From NCBI GenBank assembly GCA_964523675.1, contig CAZFZT010000115.1, positions 1 to 7,436 of the forward strand: a stretch of 7,436 bases of DNA, written 5' to 3'. Shown one piece after another: positions 1 through 6,350 of the stretch. The position numbers and the translations under genes are program-made. The DNA is from CAZFZT01 sp964523675 (lineage in GTDB: Bacteria; Planctomycetota; Phycisphaerae; Phycisphaerales; SM1A02). Under the pieces are notes generated by a model. It was not told where the DNA came from. It worked only from the letters and a program-made list of their open reading frames with translations, and did no database searches. Within the stretch, counting starts at the first letter, position 1. Each line of letters starts with the position of its first letter.

Positions 1-345
1 GATTTGAACCGCCTGCTCATTCGCGGCAGGGGATCGGCGGTGAAGACGGTTCTCTATAAAGACGAGCAAGAACGCGATGAGCAGAACCGCCGCGGTCCAC
101 ACCGCTGCTCGCCTCACAGTGCGCCCGCCGGCCGAGCCGATGATCGCAGCGAGCAGCCCCACCATTCCTGCCATGAGCGGCACAATGGATGGAATCCACC
201 ACAGCCACTGGCTCCAATACCATCGATCATTGAGCACAAGCCCGGCCGCCCACGCCAAAAAAACAACCGCAGCGGCAATCAGCACTGCAGAAGAGCAAAC
301 CGAGCGCAGAGCGGCAGGCGTGCGAAAGAGGCGGTGAAGTGACAC
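1..345 (-). CDS. N-terminal part of a three-helix membrane protein (3' end outside window)
   Basis: The minus strand is open from a GTG at 345 to the window edge, giving 115 residues of a protein that continues beyond base 1. Three hydrophobic segments are visible, at about residues 16-38, 48-72 and 80-98. They are joined by short loops containing an Asn-Asp-Arg-Trp stretch and an Arg-rich turn, and are followed by a basic, polar stretch (about 99-115) that looks like the start of a soluble domain. The start lies 23 bases after the stop of the upstream lipoprotein gene, so the two are probably co-transcribed. No strong ribosome binding site precedes this GTG. Another in-frame GTG inside the upstream gene would lengthen the protein by about 20 residues. 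The family cannot be named from this part. Three N-terminal helices followed by an exported catalytic domain, as in some planctomycete endonuclease/exonuclease/phosphatase proteins, is one possibility, but this is a guess. The opposite-strand frames here are shadows. Confidence 0.72.
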   Translation of the reverse strand, partial: MSLHRLFRTPAALRSVCSSAVLIAAAVVFLAWAAGLVLNDRWYWSQWLWWIPSIVPLMAGMVGLLAAIIGSAGGRTVRRAAVWTAAVLLIAFLLVFIENRLHRRSPAANEQAVQI

Positions 346-368
346 GATGAAACGCCCGGCAGATAAAC

Positions 369-1040
369 TTATCCCCCACTCGCGGTCGCACGATTCCACG
401 TGTTGAGTACGATCCGGCTGCGGCCGAGTTGATTCGTCACGCGTTGACTGACCGCTCGATGCAATTGTGTAGTTTGATGATTGTCAAGCCGCGCCCCAAA
501 CGACCCAGTGAGCCGCGCGGGAGTGAGCAAGTCGTTGAAGCCGGGCGTGCTATCAATCAGCTTCAGCGACGCATCCTGAATAGCGAGGCCGAAGACTTCG
601 TCGCCGGGCGTGCCTTTCAACCGAGCGAATCCTGCCCCCGCATAGATGCCGACTTCACCCGCGCTGAAAATGATGTAACGAATGCTCGCGTTGGTCGCAC
701 TGTCCTCGATCGGCGTTGCGCCCGCTTTGGGCGACCAGAGCAATTCGACGTGAATTACTCTGCCGCTCTCCACGCCGCCCTGGAGGAACTCGCTGATCGG
801 GCGATCACAAATCAAGAAGGAAGTTTCAATTCCACGATCTGCATAAACAGCGCTCTCGAACCTCCCCGGCAGCACGACGCGCTCATCACCTAACGATTCG
901 ACCCGCAATGATCCGCCGGTTGCCCCCGACCAGGGCATCAATCGGGTGCCCGCGCCGCAGCCGGCAAGAGCGAGGATGACCGCCATGGCCAGCCCCGGAG
1001 CGAGTGCGCAGACGATCCGTTGCAATTGGCGATAAAGCAT
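369..1040 (-). CDS. Lipoprotein of unknown function
   Basis: The product is 223 residues if started at the ATG at 1040. It begins with a classic lipoprotein signal: Arg4 and Arg8, a hydrophobic core (about residues 9-26) and a lipobox Leu-Ala-Gly-Cys with the lipidated Cys at 28. The residue after Cys is Gly, which does not suggest inner-membrane retention by the E. coli rule. The frame is open further upstream, with ATGs at 1058 and 1124. The 1124 start is preceded by GGTGG and lies 12 bases after the amidohydrolase gene, but it would put the lipobox Cys at residue 56, too deep for a signal peptide, so 1040 (or 1058) is preferred. The mature part, about 195 residues, has alternating hydrophobic stretches rich in Gly and aromatic residues (around 122-141), consistent with a beta-rich domain. 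I recognise no family. It sits between the amidohydrolase-like gene and the membrane-protein gene on the same strand. Confidence 0.82.
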   Translation of the reverse strand: MLYRQLQRIVCALAPGLAMAVILALAGCGAGTRLMPWSGATGGSLRVESLGDERVVLPGRFESAVYADRGIETSFLICDRPISEFLQGGVESGRVIHVELLWSPKAGATPIEDSATNASIRYIIFSAGEVGIYAGAGFARLKGTPGDEVFGLAIQDASLKLIDSTPGFNDLLTPARLTGSFGARLDNHQTTQLHRAVSQRVTNQLGRSRIVLNTWNRATASGG

Positions 1041-1136
1041 GAGGCGGTGGCTGATCATTTGGTGCAACGGTCGTGCGGCGCTCAACCTCATCCTACTGCC
1101 AGATGTCCAGTGCCTCAACGCCATCCGCCCACCATA

Positions 1137-2123
1137 TCACCGAACCGCTTCTTCTGCCTCATGGCGGCTCTGCGGCGCCGGCGCCTCGGCTCCATGCGTG
1201 GGCTCCCGGTCAACCAACGGCTCAAGGTCGAGTCCCAGACAGGCCAACGCATCACGCTCGATAATGGCTTTGATCTGCGACCGCGGCACCGTCGGAAGGT
1301 GGGTTCCTCCCGCAATGCTGTTGATCGAATACAGCGACTCAATCGTTTGTGCCGGTGTTTGATGCGGGAAACCGGAGGCGAACAGAAGCTTCTCCATCAC
1401 ACCGAAACCCAGTGCTGCAAGAAGCGTGTTATAGAGTTGCCACTGCCGTGATGCGATGCCGGCAATATCGGCGAAGACATTTCGATGCTTGGCAAGCAAT
1501 GTCAGCGATTCGTCAACCCAGGGGCTGCCGCACTGGTTGATGACAATGTGAAGCTGCGGGAAAGATCGCGCAACCTCATCGAGCAGCGCCGGCCGCGCAA
1601 ACTCAAGCATCGCACTGGAGGCGAGCGGTTCGCCCGCAGTGAAGAAGATCGGAAGTCCCGCACTTTCGCATCGCTCGTACAGCGCGGCTGCCTCGGAGTG
1701 CATCGGATGAAACCCCTGGCTGGCCGGCGAGCAGGTAATGCCGACAAACCCCATGCCGATAGCCGCTTCAAGATCGTCAGCAGCACTCGGCGCCATTGGA
1801 TCAATGGCTGCGACGCCCGCGCGCCGCTGGGGATCACGATGAACAAAGTCGGCAATGAACTCATTGGGCACATGAGCACCCAGTCGCTCCGAGCGAAACC
1901 CGAAGACAAACGCCATATCAACACACGACATGGCTTGCTCGTGCGACGCGCCGCTTGCGTCGCCGTGCAGTGCTGCGGCGCTTCGAATGCCAGCCGAGCC
2001 GTTGGCTGCGACAGTGCCCCGCCATGGTGCTTCGCCGAGCCGCTTCATGCGCAGCCGCTCTGCCAGCTCGGAGCCGAGCTGTTCATGGCTCGACCAGATC
2101 TGGGTATTGAGATCAATGATCAT
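1137..2123 (-). CDS. Amidohydrolase_2-like (ACMSD-type TIM barrel) protein, probably catalytically dead
   Basis: The start is the ATG at 2123, preceded by AGAGGA at a spacing of seven bases, giving 328 residues. An upstream in-frame ATG at 2177 has no such site. The landmarks of the amidohydrolase_2 family (PF04909) appear in order: an N-terminal Met-Ile-Ile-Asp strand (1-4), a Gly-Phe-Val-Gly-Ile strand (125-129), a Leu-Pro-Ile-Phe-Phe strand (157-161), a Phe-Pro-Gln-Leu-His-Ile-Val-Ile strand (188-195), an Asn-Val-Phe-Ala-Asp strand (215-219) and a Leu-Leu-Phe-Ala-Ser strand (246-250). Members normally bind one zinc through an N-terminal HxH, a His after strand 5, a His after strand 6 and a catalytic Asp in a GSD motif. 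Here these read Asn-Thr-Gln (6-8), Phe-Thr-Ala-Gly (161-164), Asn-Gln-Cys-Gly (196-199) and Ala-Ser-Gly-Phe-Pro (249-253). The expected ligands are therefore absent. The fold assignment is fairly secure; an enzymatic role is doubtful. The C-terminal 25 residues are charged and low in complexity. It is the first gene of a probable three-gene run and has no signal peptide, so it is likely cytoplasmic. Confidence 0.85.
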   Translation of the reverse strand: MIIDLNTQIWSSHEQLGSELAERLRMKRLGEAPWRGTVAANGSAGIRSAAALHGDASGASHEQAMSCVDMAFVFGFRSERLGAHVPNEFIADFVHRDPQRRAGVAAIDPMAPSAADDLEAAIGMGFVGITCSPASQGFHPMHSEAAALYERCESAGLPIFFTAGEPLASSAMLEFARPALLDEVARSFPQLHIVINQCGSPWVDESLTLLAKHRNVFADIAGIASRQWQLYNTLLAALGFGVMEKLLFASGFPHQTPAQTIESLYSINSIAGGTHLPTVPRSQIKAIIERDALACLGLDLEPLVDREPTHGAEAPAPQSRHEAEEAVR

Positions 2124-2137
2124 GCAACGATCCTCTT
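2109..2137 (-). promoter_or_regulatory. Ribosome binding site deciding the amidohydrolase-like start
   Basis: On the minus strand the stretch AGAGGATCGTTGC directly precedes the ATG at 2123. AGAGGA is a good Shine-Dalgarno match with a seven-base spacer. It favours this start over the in-frame ATG at 2177, and the product then begins with the Met-Ile-Ile-Asp strand expected at the front of an amidohydrolase barrel. Confidence 0.6.
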
Positions 2138-2184
2138 CATCCGATGAGTGGCGCCGGACGCTGGCCACGAAAGTCACCGCTGCG

Positions 2185-2254
2185 ACCGGCCTCTATTGTA
2201 GCGGCCGGAACCGTCAAGCGGCACCGGCAGGACGTTATCGGCCGAACCGGCCTC
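2185..2254. repeat. Cluster of short CCGGCC repeats and inverted repeats in the divergent intergenic region
   Basis: The gap between the two divergent genes contains a 9-base direct repeat, ACCGGCCTC, at 2185-2193 and 2246-2254. The first copy pairs with GGCCGG at 2203-2208 to form a 6-bp stem with an 11-base loop. The second copy overlaps a perfect hairpin, GGCCG/AAC/CGGCC (2240-2252). These could be operator half-sites or transcript hairpins for the divergent pair, but in GC-rich DNA such short matches can arise by chance. If translation of the plus-strand gene actually starts at 2144, this stretch would be coding. Confidence 0.4.
2195..2223 (-). promoter_or_regulatory. Weak candidate promoter for the minus-strand run
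   Basis: On the minus strand a TACAAT (2200-2195) resembles a -10 hexamer and lies about 72 bases upstream of the amidohydrolase-like start. A TTGACG (2217-2212) lies upstream, but the spacer is only 11 bases, well short of the usual 17, so the pair is not a standard sigma-70 promoter. The AT-rich hexamer stands out in a GC-rich region and sits in the loop of the 2186-2208 inverted repeat. Treat it as a pointer only. Confidence 0.2.
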
Positions 2255-2287
2255 CACGCTCCAACCTCTCTCCGGTACCCTACCACC

Positions 2288-4147
2288 ATGGGAGCCGCCA
2301 CAACTGCCGCGTTGTTCGCCCTCATGTTGATGGTCGGGGCTGACGATCCGGCGGTTGGTGCGGCGGCAATGCGCCCGAACCTACGCTTCCAGGATGTTAC
2401 CCAAGATGTCGGCCTCGGCGTCGAAGTGCTGGGCCCTGCCGTGGCCCGCGCATGTTTCGCCGATCTCACAAGCGACGGGCGCCCTGATATCGTCGTTGAC
2501 CGACATCGAATCTTTCTCAATCGAAGGACCGATGATTCGGTGATCGGCGTGACGTTCGAGGAAGTGCTGCGCGAACAGGTCGGGCTGCCCGAGCCAACCG
2601 GCCCGAGTGTTGTCGTCTTCGCCGATCTTGATAACGACGGCCATCTTGACGCTGTCGTTGGTGAATATGTCGACGCACTTAACCCCGACTGGAACGATCA
2701 TGGTCGGCGCACCGGTTGGCACCGCGGTACAGGCAACGGAACGTTCGAGCCACAGCGACGGCTGTTCCCAGTGGAACCAAAGACAACTGCTGCAATGGCG
2801 ATCGGGGATGTCGATCGCGATGGCCGCCTTGATGTCTATCTCGGAAACTGGTACCGCCACTATGGCGAGTCACTTGACGGGCATCACAATGATCTGCTGC
2901 TGCAACCATTGGCCGGAGAATTTGCGCTTGCCCGGCAAGGTACGACTGGGCACCTCTTTCATGATGATGATGAACAGGATCGCGGCGGCAGGCCCACGTA
3001 CGGCGCGATGATCGCGGACATTACCGAGAATCCGATGTGGGATGCGCCGCTGCCGGAGATCATTGAGCTGAACTATGGTCGTCGATGGAACCGCGTGTAC
3101 ATGTGGGATCCAATGATTTTGTCCGTCCAGCCGCCCGATCTGAAGCCGGGCTTGCGCCACTCGTTGTGGCGAGACATCGCGCCGGACGTGTCTCTGGACG
3201 GCGACGGATTGCGCCACGGGCAGTATCCGAAGTGGCTCAAAGAAGTGGCCAAACGGGATCCTCGCTTTGAACGGCCCGATGAAAAGCCGTTTCGATCGAA
3301 CGGCAACACATTCGACTGCGCAATCGGCGATGTCGATAATGACGGCTGGTTCGACATCTTCATAAGCGAAATCACACATGGCTGGGCAGGCGATTCCTCA
3401 GACAGAACCCGGCTGCTCTTCAACCATTACCTGGGAAATGGTCAACATCGCTTCGCCGAAGAACGCCGCTACAACGTCGATCGCATACCTCCCACGCCGG
3501 ACGATGACAATGAGCCACATCACTGGAATCAGGGTGACCTCTTCTGTGAACTGGCAGACCTTGACCACGACGGCCGGTTGGATTTGATTCTCTCCTCCGG
3601 CGATTACCCCGACGATCAGCGGCTTCGCCTCTACATACACCACGAGCAAGTCGGGGTGCGCGATGCCACAAGCGAGCTTGGCCTCGACCATGATGGTTCG
3701 CAGCAGATATCGCTAGCTGACTTTGATGGAGACGGCGCCATCGACATCTTGGCGGGACAGACCTTCAATCGCTTCACGCCCGAGCAGCGCGAGGGTCGAA
3801 CGCCGCAACTGCGGCTCTTTCGCAATCACGTCGCTACCCTTCAGCCGTCATTGACGCTGCGTTTGGAAGGCAACGGCACGACCACCAATCGCGATGCGCT
3901 GGGAGCATTGGTCAAGATTCGGATCGGCAAGCGGACGATGCAACGGCAGCTCATTGGCATCGGCGGTCACGCGGGAAAGCAACATGATTTTCAGGTGCAC
4001 TTCGGCCTGGGAGGGGCGAGTGTCGTCGATGAACTCGTTGTCATCTGGCCGGATGCGAATGGAACCGCGCAGACTTTCCAAAGCGTCGCAGCCGGTCACT
4101 ACCGCCTGAAGCAGGCAGGTTCACTTCTCGTTGAGGGCCAACAATGA
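2288..4147 (+). CDS. Secreted FG-GAP/VCBS repeat protein with C-terminal ASPIC/UnbV domain (CRTAC1-like)
   Basis: The product is 619 residues from the ATG at 2288. Six FG-GAP/VCBS-type calcium-binding loops of the form DxDxDGxxD follow an N-terminal hydrophobic segment (about 5-17): a degenerate one at 58-67, then 113-121, 174-182, 348-356, 424-432 and 478-486. They imply a beta-propeller-like, calcium-dependent extracellular fold. The C-terminal part (about 532-590) matches the ASPIC/UnbV domain, with an Asn-Arg-Asp-Ala-Leu-Gly-Ala opening, a His-Phe-Gly-Leu-Gly core and a Val-Ile-Trp-Pro ending. Such proteins are abundant in planctomycetes and are thought to be exported; their role (adhesion, surface binding) is largely unknown. 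Repeats 3 and 4 are separated by about 165 residues that lack the motif. The frame is open back to an ATG at 2144; 2288 is preferred because it puts the hydrophobic segment at the N-terminus. However, it has no ribosome binding site and the signal lacks basic residues before the core, so the exact start is uncertain. Confidence 0.9.
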   Translation: MGAATTAALFALMLMVGADDPAVGAAAMRPNLRFQDVTQDVGLGVEVLGPAVARACFADLTSDGRPDIVVDRHRIFLNRRTDDSVIGVTFEEVLREQVGLPEPTGPSVVVFADLDNDGHLDAVVGEYVDALNPDWNDHGRRTGWHRGTGNGTFEPQRRLFPVEPKTTAAMAIGDVDRDGRLDVYLGNWYRHYGESLDGHHNDLLLQPLAGEFALARQGTTGHLFHDDDEQDRGGRPTYGAMIADITENPMWDAPLPEIIELNYGRRWNRVYMWDPMILSVQPPDLKPGLRHSLWRDIAPDVSLDGDGLRHGQYPKWLKEVAKRDPRFERPDEKPFRSNGNTFDCAIGDVDNDGWFDIFISEITHGWAGDSSDRTRLLFNHYLGNGQHRFAEERRYNVDRIPPTPDDDNEPHHWNQGDLFCELADLDHDGRLDLILSSGDYPDDQRLRLYIHHEQVGVRDATSELGLDHDGSQQISLADFDGDGAIDILAGQTFNRFTPEQREGRTPQLRLFRNHVATLQPSLTLRLEGNGTTTNRDALGALVKIRIGKRTMQRQLIGIGGHAGKQHDFQVHFGLGGASVVDELVVIWPDANGTAQTFQSVAAGHYRLKQAGSLLVEGQQ

Positions 4148-4240
4148 GATCTGCGGAACTCCCTATGCATGGGATTGCGGCATCTATGATCTGCACTTCA
4201 GTGATACATTTCGGGTGTTGATGCCGACATAAGACGCCGT
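4148..4240. other. Intergenic gap upstream of the YihY-family gene
   Basis: This 93-base gap separates two plus-strand genes. It contains a TATGAT (4185-4190) that could be a -10 hexamer about 50 bases before the next start, but no matching -35 at the usual distance. The 7-base word GATCTGC occurs twice (4148-4154 and 4188-4194). No hairpin followed by a T-run is visible, so I cannot call a terminator for the FG-GAP gene. A separate promoter for the YihY gene is likely but not shown. Confidence 0.3.
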
Positions 4241-5752
4241 ATGGGATTTCGCAAGCACATCCAGGCCGCCAGTGACTGGCTCAAGCGCGTCGTGACGCAG
4301 CCGCGCAGTGAATTGACGCGCTGGCAGGCGGCGGTTCGTTTCGCTTATGACCTAAGCCGGTACGGCGCTCGTCAGCTCTATGAAGACCGGGCGTTTGAGA
4401 TGGCGGCCGCACTTGCGTTTCGAACACTCTTTGCGATTTTTCCCATCATGGTCGTCGCCGGGGCCTTCTTTCAAGGGCTTTATGGACGGGAGCCATTTCG
4501 CGAATTTATCCGCAACATGATTGAGGGCCTGGGCCTCTCGGACGTGCCGATCCTGACGCTCGATGATCCGGTGGAGACCGCGGATGATGCTGCTGTAGTG
4601 GCAAATGGTGGCGTAGATGGTCCTGAGGTCATCGCCGGAGGTGATCCAATCGGAGAGACAGCCGGCACAAAAGGCGGTTCGACGGGCGACATGGCTGAGC
4701 CGCCAGCGGAGCTTGGAAGCTGGCTTGAAGATTTCATTTTTCGTATCACCGACATCGATCTGAACACGCTGGGTTGGATCGGATTCGTCGTCGTGGTGTA
4801 CGCCTCGATCACGATGATGGTCACCATCGAAGAGTCGTTCAATACGGTGTATCGAACCGCGCAGGGACGAGCATGGACGCGCCGGATTCCGATCTATTGG
4901 ACTGTGCTCACGATGGGTGGCATCGTGATCTGGATGCTCTTCCAGATCGACGACCGCGTCGGTGAGTGGGTCGGCCGCTGGGCCGCGATCGGCATCGCCG
5001 CACGCACGATCTGGACGTTTACCATCATCTGGCTCGCGCTCTTCGGGATCTACACGCTTGTACCCAACACCATCGTCGCCTGGCGGACAGCGCTCGCCGG
5101 CTCGTTCTTCGCGGGGCTTGGCGTCTTCGTCGGAAAGGAGTTGCTGGCTGGATATGTTTCGACATTTGTGACAGTGCGACAACTGGCCGGCGCCATCGGC
5201 TTCGTTCCGCTGCTGATGTTCTGGGTCTATGTCATGTGGTTGATCATCCTCTTCGGTCTGGAAATTTCGGCCACGCTCCAGAATCTGGGCGGGCGACGGA
5301 ACATGGAAGAGATGGAACAGAAGCGGCCGCGCTATGGGATGATCGATCCTGCATCCGTTCTGCTCGTGATGGAGGTCATCGCTGAACGATTCCGTGAGGG
5401 CAAACCCGCTTCCGCCAGGCAGATTAGTGAGCAGACGGCGATCCCGAGCAGCATTGTCTCGGAAATGATTGAGCGGTTGACCGCAGCCGGTCTGGTTCAC
5501 CGCGTTGACCATGATGAGACGTGCGCCACGCTCGCCAAACCACCTGATCAAATCTCGGCGGAGCATCTGATCGAAGTCGGCTACGGCATGGTGGATGAGC
5601 TGACGCCATCACGCCGCACCGATCTGATCCGCCGCCTGCGTGAAGCAGAACGCACCCTCGCCTCGAACGCCACGCTCGCATCGCTCCTCCAGGCGCATGA
5701 TGCCGCTCGAACGGTGGAAAGGGCCACAGATCAAGCTGCGGAAGCCAAATGA
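4241..5752 (+). CDS. YihY/BrkB family inner membrane protein with C-terminal winged-helix-like domain
   Basis: The product is 503 residues, longer than the roughly 290-300 of E. coli YihY. The family (UPF0761; once misnamed ribonuclease BN) is recognised from several landmarks: an Ala-Ala-Ala-Leu-Ala-Phe-Arg-Thr-Leu first helix (about 54-77), Met-Met-Val-Thr-Ile-Glu-Glu-Ser-Phe-Asn (192-201), Arg-Ile-Pro-Ile-Tyr-Trp (215-220), Tyr-Thr-Leu-Val-Pro-Asn-Thr (271-277), and the final helix Pro-Leu-Leu-Met-Phe-Trp-Val-Tyr (323-330) leading into Glu-Ile-Ser-Ala-Thr-Leu-Gln. About six helices are visible: 54-77, 176-196, 217-236, 252-275, 282-305 and 318-343. Two parts are extra. One is a Gly/Asp/Ala-rich, acidic segment (about 104-158) in the first loop. 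The other is a cytoplasmic-looking tail (about 365-503), whose section 368-425 reads as a winged-helix unit (Ser-Ala-Arg-Gln-Ile-Ser-Glu-Gln-Thr, then Ile-Glu-Arg-Leu-Thr-Ala-Ala-Gly-Leu-Val). The family's molecular function is not established. Only a weak AAGA precedes the ATG. Confidence 0.93.
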   Translation: MGFRKHIQAASDWLKRVVTQPRSELTRWQAAVRFAYDLSRYGARQLYEDRAFEMAAALAFRTLFAIFPIMVVAGAFFQGLYGREPFREFIRNMIEGLGLSDVPILTLDDPVETADDAAVVANGGVDGPEVIAGGDPIGETAGTKGGSTGDMAEPPAELGSWLEDFIFRITDIDLNTLGWIGFVVVVYASITMMVTIEESFNTVYRTAQGRAWTRRIPIYWTVLTMGGIVIWMLFQIDDRVGEWVGRWAAIGIAARTIWTFTIIWLALFGIYTLVPNTIVAWRTALAGSFFAGLGVFVGKELLAGYVSTFVTVRQLAGAIGFVPLLMFWVYVMWLIILFGLEISATLQNLGGRRNMEEMEQKRPRYGMIDPASVLLVMEVIAERFREGKPASARQISEQTAIPSSIVSEMIERLTAAGLVHRVDHDETCATLAKPPDQISAEHLIEVGYGMVDELTPSRRTDLIRRLREAERTLASNATLASLLQAHDAARTVERATDQAAEAK

Positions 5753-5853
5753 CCGATAAGAGCAGACAGGACTTGATTCGTCTCTGCGTCCATTGATGCC
5801 TGCGCTCTTGGCGCGACACTGCGCCGGCCTCACCTGACCTCTGGAGCCACGCC
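5753..5853. other. Intergenic gap with a weak hairpin
   Basis: This 101-base gap lies between two plus-strand genes. A 5-bp inverted repeat, GGCGC (5810-5814) and GCGCC (5821-5825), has a 6-base loop but no following T-run, so it is not a convincing terminator. GGAG at 5843-5846 is the ribosome binding site of the next gene. Confidence 0.3.
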
Positions 5854-6321
5854 ATGACCGCACCGCTCTCCGTCAGTCGTCCGACTTCTTCAGGAAACAG
5901 TTCCCCAGCGTTTGTGCCGCCCTTTCCGGCCCATCGTGTGGTCAGCGTTTCACCCCGAGACGCTGACGTCGCATCGCATTCTTCGTTGCTGAACAGGCCC
6001 CTGCAATCAACCTTTATGACGCCGCGCGACGGGCTGGATGAAGCTGCGATCGAAGACCTGATGCAGACGCTGCGAGCTCTGGTCAATGACTCACTCGACG
6101 CGGCAAGGTCGCTTGCGGCGCAGATTGCGCGTGCGGAAGAAGCGCAGGTGAGCACTCGGAAAACCGCACAAGATCTGCACGAGCGTCTCCGGCTTGGCGC
6201 TCGCATGCTCAGCGCGTTCCAATCGCAGATTGTGCGGATTGAAGAATCACTTGTTGAGCAGGATCGGCGCGACCACCTCAGGGCCCAGCCCTCAGCAAAG
6301 TTCGCTGCCGGCGCTGACTGA
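5854..6321 (+). CDS. Small coiled-coil protein of unknown function
   Basis: The product is 155 residues. The ATG at 5854 is preceded by GGAG with a seven-base spacer, the clearest ribosome binding site on the plus strand here, which supports this start over the internal ATG at 6016. Residues 1-55 are rich in Ser, Pro and Ala and look disordered. Residues about 60-140 form one long amphipathic helix or coiled coil, with regular Leu/Ala/Ile spacing and many Arg, Glu and Gln. The C-terminus is short and polar. There is no signal peptide or membrane segment, so it is probably cytoplasmic. I do not recognise a family; long helices of this type often scaffold or oligomerise. The gene ends 29 bases before the convergent stop at 6351. 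An open frame on the opposite strand (5424-6206) has no recognisable features and is treated as a shadow. Confidence 0.7.
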   Translation: MTAPLSVSRPTSSGNSSPAFVPPFPAHRVVSVSPRDADVASHSSLLNRPLQSTFMTPRDGLDEAAIEDLMQTLRALVNDSLDAARSLAAQIARAEEAQVSTRKTAQDLHERLRLGARMLSAFQSQIVRIEESLVEQDRRDHLRAQPSAKFAAGAD

Positions 6322-6350
6322 ACAGCCGCCGCTGACGTTTCGCGCTGCGC
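6322..6350. other. Short convergent intergenic spacer
   Basis: Only 29 bases separate the two convergent stops. CAGC/CGCC/GCTG gives a 4-bp stem without a T-run on either strand, so no bidirectional terminator can be claimed. Confidence 0.3.

Noticed and set aside
4..342. 112-residue plus-strand open frame at the left edge
   Set aside because: Composition is Arg/His/Pro-rich without structure, while the minus strand of the same region encodes three clean membrane helices.
1485..2147. 220-residue plus-strand open frame opposite the amidohydrolase-like gene
   Set aside because: It is antisense to a gene with clear family landmarks and shows no domain of its own.
2144..2287. N-terminal extension of the FG-GAP protein starting at the ATG at 2144
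   Set aside because: The 48 extra residues are basic and unstructured, there is no ribosome binding site, and they would bury the export signal inside the protein. Not fully excluded.
4352..5566. 404-residue open frame on the minus strand opposite the YihY gene
   Set aside because: It is the antisense shadow of a clearly recognised membrane-protein gene. Its product is charged and low in complexity (Asp, Arg, His, Pro) with no family landmarks.
5810..5825. Possible rho-independent terminator after the YihY gene
   Set aside because: The stem is only 5 bp and no T-run follows it.
5424..6206. 260-residue minus-strand open frame across the end of the YihY gene and the coiled-coil gene
   Set aside because: It overlaps the coding tail of YihY and has an Arg/Ser/Cys-rich composition typical of an antisense frame. 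The plus-strand gene at 5854 has a good ribosome binding site and a regular helix pattern.
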